Assembly: GCA_964570625.1 (NCBI GenBank)
Contig: CAZMYW010000027.1
Location: forward strand, 310,001 to 374,000
Source: JBFLXB01 sp964570625
GTDB taxonomy: Bacteria > Nitrospirota > Nitrospiria > 2-01-FULL-66-17
Direction of reading: 5' to 3'
Length of the DNA: 64,000 nucleotides
Under the pieces are notes generated by a model. That model was not told where the DNA came from, ran no database searches, and saw only the letters and a list, made by a program, of their open reading frames with translations. Both the position numbers and the translations under genes were made by a program. This document shows positions 6,764 to 15,916 of this stretch, in pieces (the stretch's first letter is position 1; every line of letters begins with the position of its first letter).

Positions 6764-7492
6764 TCAGGCTTTTTGTGACGCCAGGTCGGGGGCCGGCCAG
6801 AACAGGATGCGGTGGCAATACGTGCAGGTCAACAGCTTCTCGTTTTTGCGGAGATCCGCCACCAGTTGCGGAGGCAGCGCCAATCGGCACCCTTGGCAGG
6901 CGCCGTTCCTCAGGGCCACGACGGCAAGTCCTTTGCGCGTCGTCTTCAAATAATCATACGTCTGGCTGTTGGAGGGAGCCAGTTGGGCTGCCAGCGCGCG
7001 TGCGTCGAATCCAAGGCGCTCAGTCTCGGCTTCCATCGCTCGCTGCTCGGCCTCGATCCGAGCGCGTTCCTGCTCGAATTCCCCCTTGCGAGCCGCCAGC
7101 GCGTCCTCGCGCTCCTTGATGGTCCGCTGCAGCACTTCGCCGCGATCCATCATTTCGAGGAGCCGTTCCTCGACCGTCCCTTTTTCTTGCTGAGCCAGCT
7201 CGATCTCGAACAGGTGGGCCTGATACTCCTTGTTGGACTTGATGTCCCCCGATCGGCCCTTGAGTTTCTCGATCCGTTCTTCACGCTCCTTCAGGTCCTG
7301 CTCTTTCTCACGTCGGTCTCGGTTGACCACGTCGAGATCGCTCTTCGCCTTGACGATCTCCGCGGTTGCGTCCTCGACGGGTTTCGCTGCTGCTTCGATC
7401 AGGAGCGGAACCTGGCGGCGCTTCTCCGTGTGTGCGTCGAGTTGGAGGTCCAACTCCTGAAGGCGGATCAGTACGGCAAGCTGTTCGTTCAC
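6764..7492 (-). CDS. coiled-coil protein with C4 zinc ribbon (COG1579/DUF164)
   Basis: 242 residues from the GTG at 7492, which follows GAGGAA. A long antiparallel coiled coil (about residues 1-170, rich in E/K/L heptads such as RREKEQDLKEREERIEKL) is followed by a zinc ribbon with GACQGCRLALP and LLTCTYCHRILFW. This is the COG1579 family, widespread and poorly characterised; in chlamydiae a member (CdsZ) works with type III secretion, but here no secretion genes are nearby. It precedes the metalloprotease gene. Family assignment is firm, function is not. Confidence 0.88.
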   Translation of the reverse strand: MNEQLAVLIRLQELDLQLDAHTEKRRQVPLLIEAAAKPVEDATAEIVKAKSDLDVVNRDRREKEQDLKEREERIEKLKGRSGDIKSNKEYQAHLFEIELAQQEKGTVEERLLEMMDRGEVLQRTIKEREDALAARKGEFEQERARIEAEQRAMEAETERLGFDARALAAQLAPSNSQTYDYLKTTRKGLAVVALRNGACQGCRLALPPQLVADLRKNEKLLTCTYCHRILFWPAPDLASQKA

Positions 7493-7587
7493 GCGGGTTC
7501 CTCGACAATTCCAAACGCTCCCATTCCGACGGATCTCGTTGTTCGGCGACCGGCGATCAGGCCCGTACGGTTCTCCCCAAACGAGGA

Positions 7588-7661
7588 TGGGCCCACCAGG
7601 ACTCGAACCTGGGACCAACCGGTTATGAGCCGGCAGCTCTGACCAACTGAGCTATGGGCCC
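7588..7661 (-). tRNA. tRNA with CAT anticodon (tRNA-Ile2 or elongator Met)
   Basis: 74 bases, a full cloverleaf with acceptor GGGCCCA, D arm AGCTCAGTTGGTCAGAGCT, anticodon CAT at 7625-7627 and T arm GGTTCGAGTCC; CCA is not encoded. The variable-loop sequence TTGGTC resembles E. coli tRNA-Ile2, whose C34 is modified to lysidine to read AUA, so Ile2 is favoured over elongator Met. It starts 3 bases after the rpoD stop codon and must be cut from the rpoD transcript or have its own promoter inside rpoD. Confidence 0.9.
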
Positions 7662-7664
7662 TCA

Positions 7665-9485
7665 TCATCCCTCCACAAAACTCTTGAGCCGCCGACTCCG
7701 GCTCGGATGTCTGAGCTTACGGAGCGCTTTCGCTTCGATTTGGCGAATGCGTTCGCGCGTGACTTCGAAATCTTGGCCCACTTCCTCGAGGGTGTGGTCG
7801 GTGGTCTCCCCGATGCCAAATCGTTTCCGTAGCACCTTCGCCTCGCGGCTGGTCAACGTGCTCAGCACGTTGCCGATCTGTCGCTGCAGATCATACCGAA
7901 TCGTCGCTTCGAGCGGCGACGCGACCCGTTTGTCTTCGATAAAGTCCCCGAGGTGGCTGTCCTCCTCTTCCCCGATGGGCGTTTCGAGCGAAATCGGCTC
8001 CTTCGCGATCTTGAGGATCTTGCGGACCTTGTCCAGCGACAGATCCATCTTCTCCGCGATCTCTTCGGGTAGGGGTTCTCGTCCGAGTTCCTGCACCAGC
8101 AGCCGCGACGTGCGGATCAGTTTGTTGATCGTCTCGATCATGTGAACCGGAATGCGGATCGTTCGCGCCTGATCCGCGATCGCCCGGGTGATCGCCTGCC
8201 GGATCCACCACGTGGCGTAAGTGGAAAACTTGTAGCCGCGGCGGTATTCGAACTTGTCAACGGCTTTCATCAAACCGATGTTGCCTTCTTGGATCAGGTC
8301 GAGAAACTGCAGCCCGCGGTTCGTGTACTTCTTCGCGATGCTGACCACCAGCCGGAGGTTCGCTTCGACCAGTTCGCCCTTCGCGCGTTTGATCTTCTGG
8401 TCGCCCAGGTGCAGCTGCCGGATCGCGCCTTTGAGTTCCGCCGCGGAGACCGCCGCCTCCATTTCGGTGGTCCGGATCAGCCGCAACGCGTTCCGGTACC
8501 GTTTTTCCACCTGTGAAAACTCGTCCTCGCTCATCTCGATTTTCTTGAGCAGCACCTTGAGCGCGCGGGGATTGTGTTTCATCCGGCGGAAAATCACCAG
8601 CGGCTCTTCCTCCGGACCGCCCATGCGGCGCCGGATGTCGGCCATCTCGCATTCGGAACGGGCGACGTCGTCCGCCAGAGCCTTCAGACGTTTGAGCACT
8701 TCGTCGAGGAACCTGGACTGGAGCTTCAACCCCTCGACTTTCACCACCAAACGGTCCTGGGCTTCCTTCACCTCCTGCTTCATCTTGCGGCGTTTGGCGG
8801 CGTCGCTCCCGGCCCGCTTCCAGCGGATCGCCACGTGATTCAATTCCCGAAGCAGGGTCCGAATGCCGCCCAATAGATGCAACACCTTGTTCTTCAATTC
8901 GGACGTGTCCCGCTCACCCGCCTCCTGGTCGGCGATATCCTCGTCGAAGGCGACCACCAGATCCTCGACCCGAATCGTGTCCTGTTTGAGCAACTCGCCG
9001 CTCGCCAGGATTTCCCTCACGGTCATCGGCATCCCGAACACGATCGAACTCACCTCGCGTTTTCCCTCTTCGATGCGCTTGGCGATTTCGATTTCGCCTT
9101 CCCGGCTCAGCAGATGGACGCTGCCGATCTCCTTCAGATACAGCCGGACCGGATCGTCGGTTCGGTTCAGAATTCCCGGCGTGAGGTCGATCTCTTGTTC
9201 TTTTTCCTCGCTCTCTTCCAGGAACTCCTCGCCGGTTTCTTCGTTGTCCTCCGGTTCCTCCAGTTCTTCTTCCGCTTCTCCGAGCGGAGGAAAGCGGCCT
9301 TCCTCCCCCGAGTCGACCACTTCGATGTCCATCTCGCCGAACATCACCATAAGATTGTCGATCTGCTCGGAGGAGAGCACATCGGCGGGAAGGGCGTTGT
9401 TCAATTCGTCGTATGTGAGGAACCCCTTTTCCTTCCCCAAGGAGATGAGGTTTTTGACTTCGTCGAGTTTCTCGTCTTTGGACAT
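7665..9485 (-). CDS. rpoD: RNA polymerase primary sigma factor
   Basis: 606 residues, normal for RpoD/SigA. Region 1.1 (DEVKNLISLGKEKGFLTYDELNNALP) starts the protein, an acidic spacer follows (GEAEEELEEPEDNEETGEE), then region 1.2 (DPVRLYLKEIGSVHLLSREGE), the large nonconserved region, regions 2.1-2.4 (GLQFLDLIQEGNIGLMKAVDKF, YATWWIRQAITRAI), region 3 and region 4.2 (VTRERIRQIEAKALRKLRHP). It directs core polymerase to housekeeping promoters. The promoters listed here (TTGACA/TATAAT type) fit its specificity. It is third in the yqeY-dnaG-rpoD operon. Confidence 0.98.
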   Translation of the reverse strand: MSKDEKLDEVKNLISLGKEKGFLTYDELNNALPADVLSSEQIDNLMVMFGEMDIEVVDSGEEGRFPPLGEAEEELEEPEDNEETGEEFLEESEEKEQEIDLTPGILNRTDDPVRLYLKEIGSVHLLSREGEIEIAKRIEEGKREVSSIVFGMPMTVREILASGELLKQDTIRVEDLVVAFDEDIADQEAGERDTSELKNKVLHLLGGIRTLLRELNHVAIRWKRAGSDAAKRRKMKQEVKEAQDRLVVKVEGLKLQSRFLDEVLKRLKALADDVARSECEMADIRRRMGGPEEEPLVIFRRMKHNPRALKVLLKKIEMSEDEFSQVEKRYRNALRLIRTTEMEAAVSAAELKGAIRQLHLGDQKIKRAKGELVEANLRLVVSIAKKYTNRGLQFLDLIQEGNIGLMKAVDKFEYRRGYKFSTYATWWIRQAITRAIADQARTIRIPVHMIETINKLIRTSRLLVQELGREPLPEEIAEKMDLSLDKVRKILKIAKEPISLETPIGEEEDSHLGDFIEDKRVASPLEATIRYDLQRQIGNVLSTLTSREAKVLRKRFGIGETTDHTLEEVGQDFEVTRERIRQIEAKALRKLRHPSRSRRLKSFVEG

Positions 9486-9536
9486 GAACGTTATGCTCCC
9501 GCCGCCTTATCCACGCACTGTCTGGGAGGCTCCAGC

Positions 9537-11402
9537 CTACGAGCCCCGATGTTGTTCGATCTCTACGATTTCCTTTTTGAGCCGGCCGAGTTCACGCTGT
9601 AACCGTTCTCTCTCCCCCTGATCCTGACATTGATCGATCGATCGAGGGATTTCCGCCACTCGGCGTTCATGTTGATGACGGCGAAGTGTGACCACACAAT
9701 CGCGAATCTGCTGCTCGGGATCGTCCCCATCGAACGGATACGTGGCCAGCTTGGTGAGCGCGGCCGCGACGTCCTCTCGTCCCTCGGACAACGCCCGATC
9801 TCGAAGGATGACTGGCAGATCGCTGCCACGTGCTCCCAGCTCTCCCCGCGCCGCCTGCAACACGGACCGCAACGTGTCATCCGTCAAGGCGTCGTCGGAC
9901 ACCGCCGCGAGAAGGCCCGCGGCCAACCGCCCCTGGATCAAGGCCGCCACGACTCCCTCCTCCGCCGGTGGCCACGCGCAAGTGACAGGCGGCGTGTGAC
10001 TGCGCGGTCCGCCGGGTACACCTGGTGGGGTCCCGGCCGAACCCGACTTTCGGCCGCGGTGCAGTTCATCGCGCAACGAGGACTCGGCCACGCGAATGCG
10101 GTCGGCCAGCCACCGCACATAGTGGTCGCGGTCGATCGCGTTCGAGAGCTTCGCCACCACCGGCAAAGCGCGCGCCGCCGCGGATTTTTTGGCGTCCGTC
10201 GCGCGATAGTCCCCGGGCGGGACCAGATGGTTCAGCACGAATTCGGTCAGACTCACCGCCCGGTCCAATGCGGCGCGAAACGCGTCGGGACCGTCGTCGT
10301 GGATGACCCGATCAGGATCCTTACCCGGAGGCAAGGAGGCGACGTCCACCCGCAGATCAAGGGGCACGAAGAGATCCACCGTCCGCAGCGCCGCGCGCAC
10401 GCCGGCGTCGTCCGGATCGAACACCAGACAGACACGGGTGACCAGTCTGCGGACCGCCTCCAGGTGCGCTGGGGTGAGCGCGGTGCCGAGAGTCGCCACG
10501 ACGTTGGTGACGCCGGCTTGGTGCGCGGCGATCACGTCGAAATACCCTTCGACCACGACCAACACCCCGCTCGACGACACGGCCTGGCGCGCCCGGTCGA
10601 GCGCGAACAACTGCCGCCCTTTGGTGAACAGCGGCGTATCCGGTGAATTCAAGTACTTGGGGAGCGTATCGTCCAGCACCCGTCCCCCGAACGCCACGAC
10701 CTGCCCATGCACGTCGCGGATCGGACAGATCACCCGGTGTCGAAAACGGTCGTACCATCCGCCGCCCTGGGTCCGCGGAACCGCCAGCCCCGCGTCCTGG
10801 AGTTGCGCCGGCGTCCAGCCTTTCGCGGTCAACGCGGTGAAGAGGTCGTCCCACGACGCCGTCGCGTACCCCAGTCCGAACGCCTCGATGGTGTCCGCGG
10901 TCACGCGACGCGACTGGAGATAGCGCCGGGCCGCATCGCCTTCCCGGCCGGTCAGCCGTCGGCGGAAGTGCTCGGCGGCCGCGATGTGGATGTCGTACAA
11001 CGATTGGCGGTGCCGGTCGACGACCGACGATTCTCGGGAAGGCAACGGCACGTTGGCTTTGCGAGCCAGCCACTGCACGGCCTCGGGGAAACTGACCGAC
11101 TCGCGCTGCATCACGAACGCGAAGAGATCGCCGCCGGCCCCGCAACCAAAGCAATGATACAACTGCTTGGACGCGCTGACCGTGAACGACGGACGTTTCT
11201 CTCCGTGGAACGGACAGAGGCCGACCGCGTTCTGACCGGTTCGTTTGAGGGAGACGTAGGCGCCGATGAACTCGGCGAGGTCCACCCGTTCGCGGATCGC
11301 GTGAAGCACCGCGTCGGAAAACCCGCGTCCGGGCCGATCGTGTCGGCCCGACCCGGGAACCGCCCGCTCAGCGGAGGGGGGATCGTGAGCCGTTGACGTC
11401 AT
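9537..11402 (-). CDS. dnaG: DNA primase
   Basis: 621 residues. The CHC2 zinc domain (CPFHGEKRPSFTVSASKQ then YHCFGCGAGGD) is at the N terminus after a 25-residue extension, followed by the catalytic core with TOPRIM motifs VVVEGYFDVIAAH and VFDPDDAG, and a C-terminal helicase-binding domain. It synthesises RNA primers for replication. The ATG at 11402 directly abuts the yqeY stop (TAAATG), implying translational coupling. The N-terminal extension before the zinc domain (about 25 residues, SGRHDRPGRGFSDAV) may mean that the true start is later, but no better one is visible. Confidence 0.97.
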   Translation of the reverse strand: MTSTAHDPPSAERAVPGSGRHDRPGRGFSDAVLHAIRERVDLAEFIGAYVSLKRTGQNAVGLCPFHGEKRPSFTVSASKQLYHCFGCGAGGDLFAFVMQRESVSFPEAVQWLARKANVPLPSRESSVVDRHRQSLYDIHIAAAEHFRRRLTGREGDAARRYLQSRRVTADTIEAFGLGYATASWDDLFTALTAKGWTPAQLQDAGLAVPRTQGGGWYDRFRHRVICPIRDVHGQVVAFGGRVLDDTLPKYLNSPDTPLFTKGRQLFALDRARQAVSSSGVLVVVEGYFDVIAAHQAGVTNVVATLGTALTPAHLEAVRRLVTRVCLVFDPDDAGVRAALRTVDLFVPLDLRVDVASLPPGKDPDRVIHDDGPDAFRAALDRAVSLTEFVLNHLVPPGDYRATDAKKSAAARALPVVAKLSNAIDRDHYVRWLADRIRVAESSLRDELHRGRKSGSAGTPPGVPGGPRSHTPPVTCAWPPAEEGVVAALIQGRLAAGLLAAVSDDALTDDTLRSVLQAARGELGARGSDLPVILRDRALSEGREDVAAALTKLATYPFDGDDPEQQIRDCVVTLRRHQHERRVAEIPRSIDQCQDQGERERLQRELGRLKKEIVEIEQHRGS

Positions 11403-11870
11403 TTACGACGATGATGGGAGGCGCTCCAAATATCGTTTGACCGCCGCGTTGACGGTCCCACCCTCCGCGCGGCCCGCCACGCGGGACATGGTCGCCTTCA
11501 TCACGTTGCCCATGTCTTTCATGCTGGAGGCGCCGATCTCAGTACCCACCGCGCGCACCAGGTCATCGAGTTCTTGCTCCGAAAACGGCGTCGGAAGAAA
11601 CGACTGGAGGATGGTGACCTCTTCCTCCTCTTTGACAACGAGATCCTCTCGACCGGCTTTTCGGAACTGCTCGATCGAGTCCCGCCGCTGTTTGATGCCG
11701 CTGTGGATGACTTCCAGGACGTCGTGGTCGGTAAGCGGGCGGTCTTTCCCTCGATCGATTTCCCGGTTCTTCAGGGCGGCGCGGATCATCCGGATGGTCG
11801 ACAGTCTGGCGGTGCGTCCGCTCCGCATCGCTTCCTTCATCTCTTCGACCAACCGTTCCTGAAGAGCCAT
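11403..11870 (-). CDS. yqeY: GatB/YqeY domain protein
   Basis: 155 residues, standard for YqeY. The helical domain (MALQERLVEEMKEAMRSGRTARLSTIRMIRAALKN) and the tail GGTVNAAVKRYLERL match the family, which resembles the tRNA-binding tail of the GatB amidotransferase subunit; its exact role is unsettled. In many bacteria it lies between rpsU and dnaG; here it leads the operon and rpsU is 51 kb away within this window. A strong promoter lies 36-65 bases upstream. Confidence 0.93.
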   Translation of the reverse strand: MALQERLVEEMKEAMRSGRTARLSTIRMIRAALKNREIDRGKDRPLTDHDVLEVIHSGIKQRRDSIEQFRKAGREDLVVKEEEEVTILQSFLPTPFSEQELDDLVRAVGTEIGASSMKDMGNVMKATMSRVAGRAEGGTVNAAVKRYLERLPSSS

Positions 11871-11905
11871 TATTCCCCGCTCACGTTGGATGTAAAAAGG
11901 TTCTT

Positions 11906-11935
11906 ATTATACGGAATGCGTTTCCGGAGGGTCAA
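11906..11935 (-). promoter_or_regulatory. promoter of the yqeY-dnaG-rpoD operon
   Basis: On the minus strand TTGACC (11930-11935), 18-base spacer, TATAAT (11906-11911), about 35 bases before the yqeY ATG. A perfect -10 makes this a strong housekeeping promoter. Confidence 0.75.
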
Positions 11936-11976
11936 CCCACATCGCGTCATGGGCGTGTGCGAATGATTCGGCGCGC

Positions 11977-12327
11977 TCAGCCTGGCGGCCACGTCATCTG
12001 ACGCCCTCCGAGTAGATGGACGTGGAGATGGAACACGGTTTGGCCGCCATTCGACCCCACGTTAATCACGGTTCGGTATCCGGATGCCGCGACTCCGGTT
12101 TTGGCGGCCAGGAGGTTCACGCTCGCCATCAGCGACGCGATCACGGGGGTGTCTTCGACCGCGAGCGCCTGCAGACCGTCGATGTGACGTTTGGGAATCA
12201 CCAGCAGATGCACCGGCGCCTTGGGGGCGGTATCCTGGAACGCCAACACCTCGTCGGTTTCGTGGACGATCGCGGCCGGGAGTTCCCGGCGGACGATCCG
12301 ACAGAACAGGCACGTCGACGCGCTCAT
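11977..12327 (-). CDS. HIT family nucleotide-binding hydrolase
   Basis: 116 residues from the ATG at 12327 after GGGAGAGAGG. The histidine triad HLHVHLLGG lies near the C terminus and CLFCRIV near the N terminus is the usual zinc-associated segment of HINT-type proteins. These enzymes hydrolyse purine nucleoside phosphoramidates or adenylated compounds in the cytoplasm. It is the last gene of the long rpmE-to-his operon, 44 bases after hisIE; HIT genes often trail histidine genes, without a known functional tie. Confidence 0.92.
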   Translation of the reverse strand: MSASTCLFCRIVRRELPAAIVHETDEVLAFQDTAPKAPVHLLVIPKRHIDGLQALAVEDTPVIASLMASVNLLAAKTGVAASGYRTVINVGSNGGQTVFHLHVHLLGGRQMTWPPG

Positions 12328-12370
12328 CCTCTCTCCCTGTTCGTAGTGCCGGTGATGCCGCGAGTCCGGC

Positions 12371-13105
12371 TCAGCGTGTACGGCGGCGGGTTCCTGGTGT
12401 CGCACGCCTCGCGGCGGGTCGTCGCGTGGACGTCGGTCGCGGACGTGCCCCAAACCGTCGTTCCAGCTCTTCATAAATCGCCGCGGGAGCAATCTCGTGG
12501 TGCCCCAGCGCGATCAATGAGTGGAACCAGAGATCCGCCGTCTCCCACACGATCTGATCACGCGCTCCGTTCTTGGAAGCGAGCAGCATTTCGCCCGCCT
12601 CTTCGGCGACCTTCTTGAGGATTCGGTCGAGCCCCTCGGCAAACAACGACGCAACGTACGATCCATCGACGGGATGGGCCTTGCGATCGAGGATCACGCG
12701 ATAGACCCGATCGAGCACCGCCCCCGTGGGTCCGTCCGTGACGCGAACCAGCCGGTTGCCTTCGACGCGGCGGAAAAAACAGGTGGGTTCTCCGGTATGA
12801 CACGCCGGTCCCGTCTGATCCACTTCCACCACCAGCGCGTCGCCGTCGCAGTCGAGCCGGATCGAGACCACGGCCTGCGTGTGACCGGACGTCTCTCCCT
12901 TCTTCCAGAGCATGCGGCGCGAGCGACTGTAAAAGTGCGTGGAGCCCGTCCTGAGCGTCAATGCGAGCGCCTCGCGGTTCATGTACGCCAGCATGAGCAC
13001 CCGCCCGGAGGCTCGCTCCTGCACGATGGCGGGCACCAACCCGGCCGCATCGAACCGCACCGCCTTCCCGAGATCGATCGGTTTTTTCGTCTTCGCCTTC
13101 GGCAC
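12371..13105 (-). CDS. hisIE: bifunctional phosphoribosyl-AMP cyclohydrolase / phosphoribosyl-ATP diphosphatase
   Basis: 244 residues with two domains. The N-terminal HisI part carries WKKGETSGHTQ, DCDGDALVVEV and the zinc cysteines in ACHTGEPTCFF; the C-terminal HisE part carries EEAGEMLLASKNG and ETADLWFHSLIAL. The enzyme performs steps two and three of histidine synthesis. A 25-residue arginine/proline-rich tail (RPRPTSTRRPAARR...) is unusual and low complexity. It is separated from hisF by 8 bases. Confidence 0.96.
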   Translation of the reverse strand: MPKAKTKKPIDLGKAVRFDAAGLVPAIVQERASGRVLMLAYMNREALALTLRTGSTHFYSRSRRMLWKKGETSGHTQAVVSIRLDCDGDALVVEVDQTGPACHTGEPTCFFRRVEGNRLVRVTDGPTGAVLDRVYRVILDRKAHPVDGSYVASLFAEGLDRILKKVAEEAGEMLLASKNGARDQIVWETADLWFHSLIALGHHEIAPAAIYEELERRFGARPRPTSTRRPAARRATPGTRRRTR

Positions 13106-13113
13106 CGACGCTC

Positions 13114-13911
13114 CTAACCCGGCCTCACCACGATGCCCCGTTCGGCCAAATACTCCTTGACCTGCTTGATGCTCAGCCGACGATCGTGAAACAGCGACGC
13201 CGCCAGGACCGCGTCCGCTCCACCCAACGCCAAGGCCTCGTAAAAGTGCTGAAGCGTTCCCGCGCCGCCGGATGCCACGACGGGCACAGTCACCGCGGAC
13301 GTCACGGCGCGCAATAACGCGACGTCGTACCCCTGCTGCGTCCCGTCCCGGTCGATGCTCGTCAGCAGCACCTCACCCGCCCCCAGGTCCACCGCTTGTC
13401 GCGCCCAGGCCACCGCATCCAACCCGGCGGGACGACGGCCGCCGTGCGTCAGCACCTCCCACCCGTCCGTCCCCGCGCGCGCGTCGATCGCCACCACGAT
13501 GCACTGACTCCCGAACCGTTCCGCCGCTTCACGGATCAAGTCGGGCCGCGCCACCGCGGCGGTATTGATCGACACCTTATCGGCGCCGGCCAACAGCAAC
13601 GCCCGGATGTCGTCGGTCCCGCGAACGCCTCCCCCCACCGTCAGCGGCATGAACGCGCGCTCGGCGGTTCGGCTGACCACGTCGAGCAAGATGGGTCGCT
13701 CGTCCGACGACGCGGTGATGTCCAGAAAACACAGTTCATCCGCACCCTCGGCGTCGTACCCGGCCGCGGCCTCCACCGGATCGCCGGTGTCGCGCAGGTC
13801 CACGAACCGCACGCCCTTCACCACACGGCCGTCTTTCACATCCAAACAAGGAATAATCCGTTTGGCGAACGTGCCTGATCCGCTGAAAACGGGCGCCTGC
13901 TGCGTGGTCAC
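13114..13911 (-). CDS. hisF: imidazole glycerol phosphate synthase, cyclase subunit
   Basis: 265 residues from the GTG at 13911, which overlaps the hisA stop (GTGA). The TIM-barrel signatures are present: RIIPCLDVKDGRVVKG at the start with catalytic Asp, then SINTAAV, and LLTSIDRDGTQQGYD with the second catalytic Asp. With HisH it converts PRFAR and ammonia to imidazole glycerol phosphate and AICAR. The 10-residue extension before RIIPCLD is slightly longer than usual. Confidence 0.97.
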   Translation of the reverse strand: MTTQQAPVFSGSGTFAKRIIPCLDVKDGRVVKGVRFVDLRDTGDPVEAAAGYDAEGADELCFLDITASSDERPILLDVVSRTAERAFMPLTVGGGVRGTDDIRALLLAGADKVSINTAAVARPDLIREAAERFGSQCIVVAIDARAGTDGWEVLTHGGRRPAGLDAVAWARQAVDLGAGEVLLTSIDRDGTQQGYDVALLRAVTSAVTVPVVASGGAGTLQHFYEALALGGADAVLAASLFHDRRLSIKQVKEYLAERGIVVRPG

Positions 13912-14627
13912 GTCTTCCCCGCCGCCATGGCGTCGCGCAGCGACAACACGCCGCGGTAGAGCGCCTGCCCCACGATCGCGGCCTCGACGCCGCGAATCGC
14001 GGCCAGCGCCCGAACGTGTTCGGTCGTCGCAACTCCGCCGGACGCGATCACCGGGGTCGGCGACGCGCCGGCCACTGCGGCGAGCGCCTCGATATTGGGC
14101 CCCTCTTGTGTGCCGTCCCGGCTGATGTCGGTGTACAACACCGCCGCAACGCCAGACTGGGACGCCTCCCGGACCACGTCCAACGCCGAACGGTTCGTCG
14201 CCTCGACCCACCCGCGGATGGCGACTCGGCCGTCCCGCGCGTCGACCGCCACCACGATCCGTCCCGGAAACCGCGCGCAGGCCTCCCGCACGAACGCGGA
14301 ATCGAGCGCGGCGCGCGTGCCCAACACGACCCGGTCGGCGCCGGCGGTCACGTACCGCTCGATCGTCGCCACCTCGCGCACACCGCCCCCCACCTGCACC
14401 GGAACCTTGACCGCCTTCAGAATGGCCTCCACCGCGGCGTGGTTTCTCGGCTCACCCTCCACGGCGCCGTCCAAATCCACGACGTGCAGCCGCTCGGCGC
14501 CCTCGGACGCCCAGCGTTCCGCCATGGCGGCGGGATCGTCGCCGTACACGGTCTCCGCGTCGAATCGTCCCTGCCAGAGCCGGACGCACCGTCCGCCTCG
14601 GATATCGACGGCCGGAATGATCGTCAC
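13908..14627 (-). CDS. hisA: phosphoribosylformimino-5-aminoimidazole carboxamide ribotide isomerase
   Basis: 239 residues. IIPAVDIRGGRCVRL carries the first catalytic Asp, and LYTDISRDGTQEGPN the second; GGGVR and GTRAA phosphate loops are present. It catalyses the Amadori rearrangement before HisF. Its start overlaps the hisH stop by 4 bases and its stop overlaps hisF, so the three are translationally coupled. Confidence 0.97.
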   Translation of the reverse strand: MTIIPAVDIRGGRCVRLWQGRFDAETVYGDDPAAMAERWASEGAERLHVVDLDGAVEGEPRNHAAVEAILKAVKVPVQVGGGVREVATIERYVTAGADRVVLGTRAALDSAFVREACARFPGRIVVAVDARDGRVAIRGWVEATNRSALDVVREASQSGVAAVLYTDISRDGTQEGPNIEALAAVAGASPTPVIASGGVATTEHVRALAAIRGVEAAIVGQALYRGVLSLRDAMAAGKT

Positions 14628-15271
14628 GACACGGGCCTGGCGGTTTCGGCGCGGAACGCCGAAAATTTCCGGAGGAGCGAGAGCCCCAACGCCTGGCTTT
14701 TTTCGGGATGGAACTGGCAGGCCACGACGTTTTTCCAGGCGAGTACGGACGCGAATCGCACGCCGTACACCGTCTCGGCCGCGACGATCTGCTGGTCATC
14801 GGGGGCCACGTAGTAGGAGTGGACGAAATAGAAATACCCCTGGTCGGGAATCCCCGCCAGGACCTCGGGGGGCGGCCGTCGAATCGAGACCGTATTCCAC
14901 CCCATGTGCGGCACTTTCAAGCCACCCATGGCGGGGGCGTCGGAGGGGAACCGCACGACGCGTCCGGGAATGACGTTCAGCCCCCGATGCCGGCCGAACT
15001 CTTCGCTTTCGGTCATGAGGAGTTGCATCCCGAGACAGATTCCCAGGAACGGCGTCCCGGCCTCGATCACCTCGCGGATCACGGGTTCGAGCCCCAGGCG
15101 ATCGAGCTGTTGCATCCCGGCCTGGAACGCCCCGACGCCGGGCAACACCACACGGTCCGCCTGTCGAATGCGGGCGGGATCGCTGGTCACCTCGACGCGC
15201 GCGCCCAGTTGCTCGAAAGCCTTCTGGATGCTGCGCAGGTTGACCACTTGATAGTCGATGATCGCGATCAC
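14624..15271 (-). CDS. hisH: imidazole glycerol phosphate synthase, glutamine amidotransferase subunit
   Basis: 215 residues, GTG start overlapping the hisB stop (GTGA). Class I amidotransferase features are clear: VVLPGVGAF, nucleophile elbow GICLGMQLL with the catalytic Cys, and CQFHPEKSQ with the catalytic His-Glu pair. It supplies ammonia to HisF. Confidence 0.97.
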   Translation of the reverse strand: MIAIIDYQVVNLRSIQKAFEQLGARVEVTSDPARIRQADRVVLPGVGAFQAGMQQLDRLGLEPVIREVIEAGTPFLGICLGMQLLMTESEEFGRHRGLNVIPGRVVRFPSDAPAMGGLKVPHMGWNTVSIRRPPPEVLAGIPDQGYFYFVHSYYVAPDDQQIVAAETVYGVRFASVLAWKNVVACQFHPEKSQALGLSLLRKFSAFRAETARPVS

Positions 15272-15912
15272 GACTCGATCCGTCCCTTGCTCGACGGCAC
15301 GCCCGCCACGCGAGGATCGATCCGGGTCGCCTGTTCCAGCGCCCGGCCGAACGCCTTGAAAGTCGCCTCCAGCATATGGTGCGCGTTTTTTCCGTACGGC
15401 ACCTCCACGTGCAGCGTCAGCCCCGCGTGGACCGAAAGCGCCTCCAAGAAGTGCTCAACCAACTGGGTGTCGAACGACTGGACTTTACGCGTGACCAGCG
15501 GCACGCGGTACACCAGATACGGACGCCCGGAGAGGTCCACCGTGACGCGCGCCAGCGTCTCATCCATCGGCACCGCGCCGGACCCGAAGCGTCGGATCCC
15601 AATCTTGTCCCCCAATGCCTGTTTGATCGCCTGTCCCAACACGATCCCCAGATCTTCCACCGTGTGGTGATCGTCCACTTCTCGATCACCGGACGCCTTG
15701 ACGTCGAGGTCCAACAGCCCGTGTTTCCCCATCACCGTGAGCATGTGGTCCAGGAACGGGATGGAGGTGGACACGCGGGTACGACCGGTCCCGTCCAGAT
15801 CAAGCGTGATCTCCACCGCTGTTTCGGCGGTCTTGCGCGACACCGCCGCCCGTCGCGAGGACGCACGGCGCTTCACCGGTCCCGAGCGTCGCGTGTCGCT
15901 GCGTGTCGCCAC
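15268..15912 (-). CDS. hisB: imidazoleglycerol-phosphate dehydratase
   Basis: 214 residues from the GTG at 15912, four bases after the hisD stop and preceded by GGAGG inside the hisD end. The manganese-binding repeats are visible: FLDHMLTVMGKHG, DDHHTVEDLGI, and the second half with VEHFLEALSVHAG and NAHHMLEATFKAFGRAL. There is no fused histidinol phosphatase, so that step must be encoded elsewhere. The first 30 residues are basic and unconserved (RSGPVKRRASSRRA). Confidence 0.96.
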   Translation of the reverse strand: MATRSDTRRSGPVKRRASSRRAAVSRKTAETAVEITLDLDGTGRTRVSTSIPFLDHMLTVMGKHGLLDLDVKASGDREVDDHHTVEDLGIVLGQAIKQALGDKIGIRRFGSGAVPMDETLARVTVDLSGRPYLVYRVPLVTRKVQSFDTQLVEHFLEALSVHAGLTLHVEVPYGKNAHHMLEATFKAFGRALEQATRIDPRVAGVPSSKGRIES

Positions 15913-15916
15913 CGGC

